DNA of 6,968 nucleotides from CAWDPQ01 sp049642465 (lineage in GTDB: Bacteria; Acidobacteriota; Vicinamibacteria; Vicinamibacterales; 2-12-FULL-66-21): the NCBI GenBank assembly GCA_049642465.1, contig JBAROV010000157.1, forward strand, positions 1 through 6,968, written 5' to 3'. A model generated the notes under the pieces. It saw only the letters and a program-made list of their open reading frames with translations, was not told the origin of the DNA and made no database searches. Below, in pieces: positions 1 to 5,232 of this stretch; the stretch's first letter is position 1; every line of letters begins with the position of its first letter. The translations under genes were made by a program, and so were the position numbers.

Positions 1-371
1 CCTCTGTAACGATGTATCACCTCGAGAGCATCAGCAGGCAGGTTCATTTTCAGCAGCAGTTCGGCGAGGAAATACCCTGCAACAGCGACCGCTGCGCCCA
101 GAGCTTCTGGATCGTCCCTAAGCGACAGCGCGAGTGAACGTTCGTACTGCACGCGAGCTTCTTCGTCACGGCCCAGGGCCGCAAGCACGCCGGCGTACTC
201 CCCATGGTAATCAGGAAGCGCGTAATGGGCAGGATCGACATGCTCGAGCGCCTGCACGTACTTCGCCGCCGCCTCGACAAGGCGTCCTTGCTCCCAGAGC
301 TCAAACCCTTCCCGGGCGAGTCGCGACGCAAGCGGTTGGTCCATCGGCATCTGACCCGGCGCGTCAATCAT
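1..371 (-). CDS. Tetratricopeptide-repeat protein, N-terminal part (runs off left edge)
   Basis: About 123 codons are visible and the C-terminus lies outside the window. The protein is built of paired amphipathic helices spaced like TPR units: roughly residues 14-42 (FELWEQGRLVEAAAKYVQAL), 50-80 (AGVLAALGRDEEARVQYERS) and 90-118 (AELLLKMNLPADALEVIHRY). The G-R-x-x-E-A turn and the A at the eighth position of helix B fit the TPR consensus. TPR arrays bind protein partners; no catalytic motif is visible, so the role is unknown. I chose the ATG at 369-371 because it overlaps the stop of the preceding small ORF as ATGA, a typical coupled arrangement. In-frame ATGs seven and nine codons later are alternatives. 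No strong Shine-Dalgarno precedes the ATG, which supports coupling. No signal peptide is visible from this start. Upstream small ORF 368-493 begins like a signal peptide in another frame, so a frameshifted secreted TPR protein is a possible alternative. Confidence 0.72.
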   Translation of the reverse strand, partial: MIDAPGQMPMDQPLASRLAREGFELWEQGRLVEAAAKYVQALEHVDPAHYALPDYHGEYAGVLAALGRDEEARVQYERSLALSLRDDPEALGAAVAVAGYFLAELLLKMNLPADALEVIHRYR

Positions 372-493
372 CCTGACGAGGCGAGGTAAAGCACGTTGGG
401 CGCGACGACCCTGTTGAGGCTGCGGTTCATCGCACGCGGCTGAGGACTCACCGCCGCACCCAGCACGGTGAAGGCAAAGATGAAGATGCGCAT
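368..493 (-). CDS. Small ORF, 41 codons, signal-peptide-like N-terminus
   Basis: The ORF starts MRIFIFAFTVLGAAVSPQPR, a positive residue followed by a hydrophobic stretch of about 13 residues and small residues. This looks like a short signal peptide or a single membrane helix. Its ATG lies two bases after the TAA of the membrane-anchored orphan (stop 496-498). An AGGGGA inside the end of that gene is ten bases upstream, so a terminating ribosome could restart here. Its TGA overlaps the ATG of the TPR gene as ATGA. Such tight packing on both sides favours translation. It could be a real small exported peptide, a leader that couples translation of the TPR gene, or the signal-peptide end of the TPR gene split off by a frameshift. 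I do not recognise a family. Confidence 0.45.
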   Translation of the reverse strand: MRIFIFAFTVLGAAVSPQPRAMNRSLNRVVAPNVLYLASSG

Positions 494-495
494 TG

Positions 496-909
496 TTACC
501 GAGTCCCCTCGCGGATGTCGGCAGGTCCTACCTTGTCGCCTGGGGCTTCCCTGGGCCGAGGGCCATCGCTCGAACGAACCCGAACCGCGGACACCCTTCC
601 CCCGTGAAATTCAACGATCAGCGTCCAATCGCTGGCACCAAACTCAACAGGCATTGAAATCAGCCATGCCTCTGGATTATCGGCGTGGAGCCTCAATTCC
701 TGAGTTCGATTCGACCAGTACTCCTGGAGCACAGCCTCGTGATCTGCGCCGATCCGAAGGCGTGTCTGAAGGCGGACAATCGCTTCACGATTCGAAGCAT
801 TGGCCGAGTGCGTTTGAAAATTGTCACCACTCCAAAAGATCCACCAGCTGTAGTAGGCAGCGGCAGCGATGACCAAGCCCATTACCACTCGAGACTGGTT
901 GCTTTTCAA
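496..909 (-). CDS. Membrane-anchored orphan protein, 137 aa
   Basis: The N-terminus carries one hydrophobic segment (residues 8-27, VVMGLVIAAAAYYSWWIFW), which would act as an uncleaved anchor or signal. The remainder is a soluble extracytoplasmic domain. The middle (residues 40-70) is helical and charged. Residues 75-113 hold alternating polar and hydrophobic stretches such as SDWTLIVEFHGGRVSAVRVR, which read as a beta hairpin or small beta sheet. The C-terminal tail is Pro, Gly and charge rich. The listed start is TTG, preceded by AAAAGGG five bases upstream. The in-frame ATG at codon 10 is an alternative that would shorten the basic N-terminus and leave the helix almost at the start. It is the first gene of a tight three-ORF cluster with the small signal-like ORF and the TPR gene. 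I do not recognise a named family; an envelope location is inferred from the anchor alone. Confidence 0.62.
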   Translation of the reverse strand: MKSNQSRVVMGLVIAAAAYYSWWIFWSGDNFQTHSANASNREAIVRLQTRLRIGADHEAVLQEYWSNRTQELRLHADNPEAWLISMPVEFGASDWTLIVEFHGGRVSAVRVRSSDGPRPREAPGDKVGPADIREGTR

Positions 910-929
910 GGCTGCCCTTTTGACGCCTC

Positions 930-993
930 ACGACGGCGGCCGTTACTCGATTCTTTCGAGTTACCACGGATTCAGCGGCCGCCGGCGCGTCGT
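930..993. repeat. Nested imperfect inverted repeat between two genes
   Basis: The outer arms are ACGAC+GGCGGCCG (930-934, 935-942) and CGGCCGCC+GTCGT (976-983, 989-993). That gives 13 paired bases, with a five-base bulge (GGCGC) in the right arm only. Inside is a second perfect hairpin, ACTCGA (945-950) and TCGAGT (956-961), with a five-base loop. It sits just downstream of the DUF1569 gene stop and before the membrane-anchored orphan. No T-run follows on the transcribed strand, so a standard intrinsic terminator is unlikely. Confidence 0.6.
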
Positions 994-996
994 ACG

Positions 997-1443
997 CTAT
1001 GCGCCAAACTGCCGCAGGTGATGGTCCGTGTGCTTGTAGGTCGCCACACCCCACTCGGCGAATGAGAGACGACCAAACAGCGGGTGAACCGGCCCATTGC
1101 CTTCGCGCGGCCCTGCTCCGATTCGATCCACCAGGGACACGAGCTCAGACCGACTCGCGTCGATGGGCGTCTGGTCGCGAACCAGCAGCTCCGGTGCAGT
1201 CGGTGCGCCCTTGGGGAACGGCACCACGTGGAGGATGACATGCTTGAGAGGGAATACCTGAAAGACGGGCTTGCTCTTGCAGGCAACTGGGAGCTCGCCG
1301 AGAGCCATCAGCGCTGACAGTCTCAGATGGTTGAGCATGGCCTTGGCATCCATCCGACCCCACCGCGGCACAGAAGCGCTCGTCACGGTACCAATTCGCT
1401 GACAGATCGCCATTCGGTCAGAAGCATTCAGGATCGAGCCCAC
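997..1443 (-). CDS. DUF1569 family protein (DinB/YfiT-like four-helix fold)
   Basis: The protein is 148 residues, a usual length for DUF1569. The N-terminus (SILNASDR, then a helix, then PRWGRMDAKAMLNHLRLSA) follows the family pattern of a short acidic helix and an R-W-G-x-M segment leading into the first bundle helix with its conserved N-H-L. The C-terminus ends in GVATYKHTDHHLRQFGA, the H-x-x-H-H-L-x-Q-F signature of this family and of DinB-like bundles. The histidines at about residue 39 and in the terminal H-T-D-H-H could bind a metal, as in DinB/YfiT relatives that act as thiol-dependent transferases or hydrolases. The actual substrate is unknown. I chose the GTG start because the family motif begins a few residues later and GGAGGGGG lies nine bases upstream. 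It is a single gene, 84 bp from the secreted orphan upstream. A cytoplasmic location is likely. Confidence 0.86.
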   Translation of the reverse strand: MGSILNASDRMAICQRIGTVTSASVPRWGRMDAKAMLNHLRLSALMALGELPVACKSKPVFQVFPLKHVILHVVPFPKGAPTAPELLVRDQTPIDASRSELVSLVDRIGAGPREGNGPVHPLFGRLSFAEWGVATYKHTDHHLRQFGA

Positions 1444-1496
1444 GCCAGTCCCCCTCCAGTGCGTCCCCCGACGCTACGCCCGCCGCGCAACGCCGT

Positions 1497-1503
1497 GTTA
1501 GGT
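1497..1503. other. Isolated GTTAGGT box (integron attC core-like)
   Basis: On the minus strand this reads ACCTAAC followed by ACGGCGTTGCGC, 24 bp after the stop of the secreted orphan. It fits the consensus R''/R' core of attC sites (RYYYAAC / GTTRRRY). A second core would be expected near the start of the DUF1569 gene, but only a degenerate GTGGGCT is there, overlapping its GTG start. The two ends do not pair well. No equivalent sites occur at the other gene ends, so chance or a decayed site is more likely than an active one. Confidence 0.15.
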
Positions 1504-1527
1504 GGCGACGGCAAAGGAGCGCATGAA

Positions 1528-2313
1528 TCAATCTCGCGTGAAGAACCAGAACTCCGGAGATCCCGCACTGTTCACCAGGCGCAACCAGCCATTCCATTTG
1601 TTTCCGGTCGGTGACGTTTCAGGATTGCGGGCCAGATAGAAATCCGTGTTGAACTCGATTACTTCGAACTTCCCCCACTCCCCGGAAAGCTCTCCGGTCG
1701 GAATGAGTTGATGTACGCGGGACTCGTGGACGACCCTCTCGCGCAGGGTGACGACCCCGCGAGAGATTTCCGATGGCTCTCGGTGCAGTGTCCTTCCGTC
1801 GTAGCCACGATACCGGCGTGGGGACTCTACCAACAGCTGACTCCATGGACGCAGACGCCCGTCTGGCATGTCTGCAACGCGCACCCACAGACCAGGAGGC
1901 AACGTGCGCTCAAAGACACGAGCGAACCCGTTGCGATGCTCATAAAAGACCAGGCCCATGGACTCATAGGCGATTTCTGGATGATCCCACCCCCTGTACA
2001 GCTTTTTGCTTTTGTCGTCTCGCATCAAAAAGGCTGCACATGAGTAACCGACGATTCGCCATTCGAGCTTGGCCGCGGCTCGTCCATTTACTGAGTTGAA
2101 TAGAGATATCTGACGGTCACCGGATGCATTCGGCCGACAATCGGTCTCTCCGGCGATTTCTCGCCCTACGACTCCTAGACCGCCCAGCGTGTAGAGTGCG
2201 CGGAGAGCATCGCCTTGCACTGAGTTCTGCGCGTAGGTTCTCGATCCCGCCACGAGGACGACGTATCCTGCGATCGTGAGACTCCGCCACGTGTGAGCGC
2301 TTACGGAGCGCAT
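1528..2313 (-). CDS. Secreted orphan protein, 261 aa
   Basis: The N-terminus has a basic and polar start, a hydrophobic core (TIAGYVVLVAG) and a likely signal peptidase I site after TYA, before QNSVQGD. The mature part is about 230 residues. It is rich in aromatic residues and in short beta-type stretches (LEWRIVGYSC, MGLVFYEHRNG, KFEVIEFNTDFYLA, WNGWLRLVN), and ends in PEFWFFTRD. Two cysteines (in TDCRPN and YSCAAF) could pair after export. The pattern suggests a periplasmic or surface beta-rich domain, with no catalytic motif that I recognise. The start is secure: AAGGAGGTGA, almost a perfect match to the 16S rRNA tail, lies five bases upstream of the ATG. That implies strong translation initiation. 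The 224 bp before it hold no gene, so its own promoter probably lies there. No named family was recognised. Confidence 0.75.
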   Translation of the reverse strand: MRSVSAHTWRSLTIAGYVVLVAGSRTYAQNSVQGDALRALYTLGGLGVVGREIAGETDCRPNASGDRQISLFNSVNGRAAAKLEWRIVGYSCAAFLMRDDKSKKLYRGWDHPEIAYESMGLVFYEHRNGFARVFERTLPPGLWVRVADMPDGRLRPWSQLLVESPRRYRGYDGRTLHREPSEISRGVVTLRERVVHESRVHQLIPTGELSGEWGKFEVIEFNTDFYLARNPETSPTGNKWNGWLRLVNSAGSPEFWFFTRD

Positions 2314-2537
2314 TCGTCACCTCCTTCCTGTTACTGCCGCGGAGGGCCCGCCCACATGCCTTCAGCGCCCGCTGGATCCTACACAGGCGCCTGCGTACAC
2401 ACAAAGGGCGGATAGTCGCCGAGGACGGTGCGTCTCGTCCGTGACGGCAGCAATCTGGACGGTACGGAGAGGCCGTGTTCGGTATTTCATCGTCCCCAGG
2501 CAGGAACAGCCGCGCGGCTCCGACTTCGACGAGCCCC
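2314..2537. other. Intergenic stretch without a gene
   Basis: No reading frame here resembles a protein. Apart from the strong Shine-Dalgarno (AAGGAGGTGA at about 2319-2328, minus strand) of the secreted orphan, there is a perfect 12-bp palindrome AGCCGCGCGGCT (2508-2519) about 20 bp after the stop of the PfpI-family gene. It has no T-run on either side, so it is at best a weak terminator. The promoter of the secreted orphan is probably in this stretch, but I cannot place it with confidence. Confidence 0.4.
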
Positions 2538-3134
2538 TCAAACCGCGTTGCCAACGGCGTCGGCCGCTGCCGGCGCGCGTCGGCTGCCGAGGCAGGCGAA
2601 CACGAGCCGATAAAACTCCGGATGGGATTGCCACGTCTGTCCCGTCACGAAGCGGCCGTCGCGCACCGCCTCGTCACCGGCCACGTAGGATCCACCCGCG
2701 GCTTCAACCTCCCAGCGGCAATTGGCGTATGCGGTCACACGCCGGCCTTCCACGAGCCCCGCCGCCGCCAGGATCTGCACGCCGTGGCAGATGCTGAAGA
2801 TCCACCTCTCCTGGCGGTCGAAGGCTCGTACGAGCTCGAGGACGCGCGGGTCGTGCCGGAGATATTCGGGCGCGCGCCCGCCGAGCACCAATACTGCGGC
2901 ATAGTCGTCCGGGCGCACGGCCTCCAGCGGAACGTCGGCTTCCGCCCCGTAGCCGGGTCGCTCGACGTACGTATCCCAGCCTTCCTCGAAATCGTGCATG
3001 ACGAGGTGCAGTCGTCTCCGGCTCGGGGCGGCGATGACCGGCGTGAAGCCCGCTTCGAGCAGACGGTGACGCGCGTAAAGGCATTCGTAGCTCTCGCCGC
3101 CATCGCCGGTGATGATGAGAATTGAGTCAGCCAC
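2538..3134 (-). CDS. DJ-1/PfpI family protein (class I glutamine amidotransferase-like)
   Basis: The protein has 198 residues. It opens with a Rossmann-type strand ADSILIITGDGGESYE, which carries the conserved early glutamate (Glu14). LVLGGRAPEYLRHDPRV (residues 82-98) is the family G-G-x-x-P segment. IFSICHGVQILAAAG (residues 112-126) is the nucleophile elbow with Cys116 and its adjacent His117. Near the end, VTGQTWQSHPEFYR matches the terminal region of PfpI-like proteins. Relatives act as glyoxalase III or deglycase-like enzymes, stress chaperones or peptidases; which applies here cannot be told from sequence. The C-terminus has an Ala-rich tail of about 14 residues beyond the domain. I chose the GTG start, since the motif begins at the next codons and GTGAAG lies about 12 bases upstream. 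Longer in-frame starts up to 3218 add a non-homologous extension. It stands alone, 203 bp downstream of the PIN toxin gene. Confidence 0.87.
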   Translation of the reverse strand: MADSILIITGDGGESYECLYARHRLLEAGFTPVIAAPSRRRLHLVMHDFEEGWDTYVERPGYGAEADVPLEAVRPDDYAAVLVLGGRAPEYLRHDPRVLELVRAFDRQERWIFSICHGVQILAAAGLVEGRRVTAYANCRWEVEAAGGSYVAGDEAVRDGRFVTGQTWQSHPEFYRLVFACLGSRRAPAAADAVGNAV

Positions 3135-3337
3135 GGCATGATTCTTCACGACGGAGCCGGATCTTGCAACAGACGAGTGGCCCGGTGTCAGAGCCCGTTC
3201 CGGATGTCGAGGCATCATCGTCGCTGCGTTCGCTCAATCGGCGACGAGCGCCCCATGGTAAACGTGCCGACGGCCTGCACGAGGATTCAGGCTTCGGATC
3301 GAGCGACGCAATGGACGGAACCGGTTCGAATGCCGTC
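3135..3337. other. Intergenic stretch without a gene
   Basis: This lies between the PIN toxin stop and the PfpI-family start. Frames on both strands are short or lack protein-like composition, and I see no RNA gene. It may hold the promoter of the PfpI-family gene, but no convincing -35/-10 pair stands out. Confidence 0.35.
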
Positions 3338-3706
3338 TTACAGCTCCAGCACATCCGAAGGCGCCAGCCGCTTCAGCAACTCACCGTCGGCGGTCGCGAG
3401 CCGCCAGCCGCGGATGCGGGCATGGGCCGCGATGAGTCGGTCAAATGGATCGCGGGTCCACGCGAGCTCACACGCCGCGGCACACCACTTCAGCGCCGGC
3501 GGTTCATCGACCCGCCAGCGGTCGTCCTCGGCAAGCGCGCCGGTCGAACGACCGCGCGCCAGGCGCAGGCGTCCGGCTTCCGACAGGAACTGGACCTCGA
3601 GGAGAGAAATCGGCGACAAATAGAGGCGCGGGAAGCGCTCGAGCGGCGCCGCGCGACGATGCCCCTGCGCGAGCCAGATGGCAGCGTGCGTGTCGAGCAG
3701 GATCAC
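3338..3706 (-). CDS. PIN-domain ribonuclease toxin of a type II toxin-antitoxin pair
   Basis: The protein is 122 residues, typical for PIN toxins of this group. It starts VILLDTHAAIWL, with catalytic Asp5. SPISLLEVQFL gives Glu37, RDPFDRLIAAHA gives Asp86 and Asp89, and LATADGELL gives Asp107. Together these acidic residues would form the Mg2+-binding site of the PIN nuclease fold, so the enzyme is expected to be intact. VapC-type PIN toxins cut RNA, often tRNA or rRNA, and arrest growth; the target here is unknown. The GTG start overlaps the antitoxin TGA as GTGA, and GGAAG lies five bases upstream, so its translation is coupled to that of the antitoxin. A longer in-frame ATG start at 3763 would lie inside the antitoxin gene and add a non-family extension. 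Because the partner is a Phd/YefM type, it belongs to the common PIN/Phd hybrid class and I give no vapC symbol. Confidence 0.92.
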   Translation of the reverse strand: MILLDTHAAIWLAQGHRRAAPLERFPRLYLSPISLLEVQFLSEAGRLRLARGRSTGALAEDDRWRVDEPPALKWCAAACELAWTRDPFDRLIAAHARIRGWRLATADGELLKRLAPSDVLEL

Positions 3707-3957
3707 CGCCGCTTCCGCCGCGCCGCAAACGCGAGGCCGTTGGGCCCTGGCTTCCACGACCACTGTCCGTCGGCGACGCTCGCGTCGACGAACTCGAACA
3801 ATGGCGTAGTTTTCGACGATTTCGACGCTCCGGCCGACTCCGCGATCAGCCGGAAGCGAACGCCTCGTCGTTCGATGGACACCGGGCGCCCCTTCTCCGC
3901 TTCATCCAGGAGCTCACCGAACCGGGCCCTGGCTTCCGCGACTTTCAGGTCCTTCAT
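3703..3957 (-). CDS. Phd/YefM-type antitoxin
   Basis: The protein has 84 residues. The N-terminus MKDLKVAEARARFGELLDEA followed by EKGRPVSIERRGVRFRLIAE is the Phd/YefM DNA-binding and dimer fold: a first strand, an A-R-x-x-F-x-x-L-L helix, then V-x-I-x-R-R-G strands. The last 40 residues (SKTTPLFEFVDASVADGQWS onward) are the flexible toxin-neutralising tail, rich in aromatic and charged residues. It would bind and block the PIN toxin encoded just downstream and repress its own promoter. The ATG lies only four bases after a TGTACA palindrome and has no Shine-Dalgarno. The likely promoter puts the transcript start two to three bases before the ATG, so the message may be nearly leaderless. The stop overlaps the toxin start by four bases. 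Confidence 0.9.
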   Translation of the reverse strand: MKDLKVAEARARFGELLDEAEKGRPVSIERRGVRFRLIAESAGASKSSKTTPLFEFVDASVADGQWSWKPGPNGLAFAARRKRR

Positions 3958-3960
3958 ATT

Positions 3961-3975
3961 GTGTACATTGTACAC
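3961..3975. promoter_or_regulatory. TGTACA palindromic operator of the toxin-antitoxin operon
   Basis: This is GTGTACA-T-TGTACAC, a perfect inverted repeat with seven-base arms around one central base. It holds two TGTACA half-sites. TGTACA is the core recognised by YefM in the E. coli yefM-yoeB operator, and the antitoxin next to this site is of that family. It covers the predicted -10 box, so bound antitoxin would block RNA polymerase. Confidence 0.85.
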
Positions 3976-3995
3976 TGGACCAGGCCCACTGCCCA
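3967..3995 (-). promoter_or_regulatory. Predicted sigma-70-type promoter of the toxin-antitoxin operon
   Basis: On the minus strand, TGGGCA (3990-3995, four of six matches to TTGACA) and TACAAT (3967-3972, five of six matches to TATAAT) are separated by 17 bp. The -10 box lies inside the palindrome. A start six to seven bases downstream falls at about 3959-3961, almost at the antitoxin ATG. This is a prediction from consensus only. Confidence 0.5.
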
Positions 3996-4046
3996 CATTC
4001 TTGGCGGAGCCCTCGAGGGTGGCAGGCATACCAGGCTGACTGGCGG

Positions 4047-4487
4047 CTATCCACCGCGCCGTCCCACAACCTTGCGGTTCACGATCGCGATCACGTCGGC
4101 GACGGTCGGAGCGTTGCGCAGCCGCGCCCACAGGTCCGCCGCGGGGACATTCAGGTATTCGCAGAATTCGTTGTCCGTGTGCAACACGTCGCGAAGCGAA
4201 TCCAGCACCTTCCGCAGGTCGGCGTCCACGCGTGGACCGAACCGGAGAACGACAGCAAGCTCTTTCCAGGGAAGCAGGCGATCGAGAGTCGACGGCGGCT
4301 GTCTCAACGTCGCGTCGACAACACTCCACTCACCATCCGCCGTGTCGTACCACAACGTTTCGGACAAACAACCCCTCTGAAAGGCTTGAAGCGTCGCCGT
4401 GCAGTTTTCGGGACGGCGGGACTCTACCCAGAACGCGTGCATGGGTCGGATGACCAGAAACGGAGGATTCATCGTGGACGAACCCAT
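4047..4487 (-). CDS. Orphan cytoplasmic protein, 146 aa
   Basis: There is no signal peptide or membrane helix. The first half looks beta-rich (PPFLVIRPMHAFWVE, LWYDTADGEWSVVDATL, LLPWKELAVVLRFGPRV) with several aromatic residues. The second half looks alpha-helical (DADLRKVLDSLRDVLHTDNE, PAADLWARLRNAPTVADVIA). The two halves are linked around residue 90. I do not recognise a family or catalytic motif. The ATG at 4485-4487 has AGGG four to seven bases upstream; the second ATG at codon 6 is an alternative start. It is 120 bp downstream of the VOC gene and 89 bp upstream of the antitoxin, which has its own promoter, so it is probably not part of the toxin-antitoxin unit. Codon use and GC content look like those of the neighbours. 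The call as a real gene rests on an intact frame, same-strand layout and protein-like composition. Confidence 0.6.
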   Translation of the reverse strand: MGSSTMNPPFLVIRPMHAFWVESRRPENCTATLQAFQRGCLSETLWYDTADGEWSVVDATLRQPPSTLDRLLPWKELAVVLRFGPRVDADLRKVLDSLRDVLHTDNEFCEYLNVPAADLWARLRNAPTVADVIAIVNRKVVGRRGG

Positions 4488-4607
4488 TGGCCCTGTGCCC
4501 TTGGTAGTGCAGACGAGATGGAATCCGCCCGTGAACCATTTGCACGACTCGGTTGTAGCGATCTTTCCCGCGGGTCCGAGCGGAGACTGTTTCGCTTCCC
4601 TCCCACA

Positions 4608-5012
4608 TCAGCTTTCGCAGTTGATCGACCATGGTATGCCGAATCGGTCGACAACCATCCCAAACCTCTCGGCCCAAAATGTCTTCTCGAATGGCATCAC
4701 AACCTTCCCGCCGTTGGCGAGGGCATCGAAGATCCGCTGGCCGTCAGCTGCACTTCGCAGATGAAGCGACAGCGAGAATCCTTTTGCAGCCTCGTACTGG
4801 GTCGTCACGACGTCGGCACCCATGAGAACCTGTCCGCCGATTGTGATGCTCCCGTGCATGATTTTGTCCGACCAACCCGCTGGCGCTTGATCAGCCATCG
4901 GCGACCCGCCGTACCGGAACATCTCGCCAAGCTTGCCGCCGAGGTGCTGTTCGTAGAACTTGAAAGCGGCCTCGCAGTCTCCGCTGAAACTTAGATAGGG
5001 GCTCATCTGCAT
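4608..5012 (-). CDS. VOC superfamily protein, PhnB/YjdN-like
   Basis: The protein is 134 residues. MSPYLSFSGDCEAAFKFYEQ with HLGGKLGEMFRY is the first beta-alpha-beta-beta-beta unit of the vicinal oxygen chelate fold. WSDKIMHGSITIGGQVLMGAD is the H-x-x-x-x-I-G-G-x-x-L-M-x-x-D segment characteristic of the PhnB/YjdN branch. FSLSLHLRSAADGQRIFDAL and FWAERFGMVVDRFGIPWSIN form the second unit with its typical F-G-x-x-x-D-x-F-G-I-P-W end. This branch often lacks a complete metal site, and many members have no known activity despite historical names linking them to phosphonate genes or to a methyltransferase. GAGGTGATC precedes the first ATG by a good distance, so I kept that start; the second ATG is two codons on. 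The DUF1080-type remnant upstream stops only three bases before the ATG, so the gene may have been co-translated with the former hydrolase. Confidence 0.92.
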   Translation of the reverse strand: MQMSPYLSFSGDCEAAFKFYEQHLGGKLGEMFRYGGSPMADQAPAGWSDKIMHGSITIGGQVLMGADVVTTQYEAAKGFSLSLHLRSAADGQRIFDALANGGKVVMPFEKTFWAERFGMVVDRFGIPWSINCES

Positions 5013-5015
5013 AGA

Positions 5016-5216
5016 TCACCTCGCAACGGTGGCAGCGGACCAAATCTGGACCCGACGGAACTCGACTTCGGCACCTTCCGCCTGGATCGCGATTCGCCTG
5101 CGGTCCGCGGTGCTGTTGAAGCCGTCGTTGCCGCTGTATTTCTGACCTTCCTTTTCAAGTCGATAGTCGCGGTATGCCGAATCGGTGAGCAGATGGTGAC
5201 TCGCGTTCGAAGGTTT
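5016..5216 (-). pseudogene. Remnant of a DUF1080 (3-keto-disaccharide hydrolase-like) C-terminus
   Basis: One open frame of 66 codons, closed by a TGA just upstream of the frame and a TGA at the end, reads ...SHHLLTDSAYRDYRLEKEG... and then RRRIAIQAEGAEVEFRRVQI. In DUF1080 domains an early strand reads like H-L-L-T-x-x-x-Y-x-D-F-x-L, and the last strands read G-x-I-A-L-Q-x-x-G-x-x-V-E-F-R-N-I-x-I. Both anchors are present and in order, but only about 25 residues lie between them instead of the usual hundred or more. No start codon or signal peptide precedes the frame in a sensible place. I infer an internally deleted, 5'-truncated gene. It ends in TGATCTATG, directly before the VOC gene, whose Shine-Dalgarno it contains. 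The alternative is a short, genuine beta-sandwich protein with a missed start. Confidence 0.6.
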
Positions 5217-5232
5217 TCACGAGCCCGCGGCT

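Noticed and set aside
395..401. GTTGGGC, another attC-core match
   Set aside because: It lies within the small ORF near the TPR start, with no matching second core or pairing arms nearby.
2508..2519. Palindrome AGCCGCGCGGCT as a terminator of the PfpI-family gene
   Set aside because: It has no loop and no T-run on the transcribed side, and such short GC palindromes are expected by chance in this base composition.
2117..2554. Minus-strand frame of 145 codons overlapping the start of the secreted orphan
   Set aside because: It has low-complexity Arg-rich composition and would overlap both the strong Shine-Dalgarno and the signal-peptide gene in another frame.
3122..4380. Long plus-strand open frames of about 300 codons opposite the toxin-antitoxin genes and the orphan gene
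   Set aside because: Their translations are Arg, Pro and Ser rich without motifs. They lie antisense to genes with clear PIN and Phd/YefM motifs; high GC makes such antisense frames common.
4179..4994. Plus-strand open frame of 271 codons
   Set aside because: It is antisense to the VOC gene, whose motifs are unmistakable, and its product has no family-like pattern.
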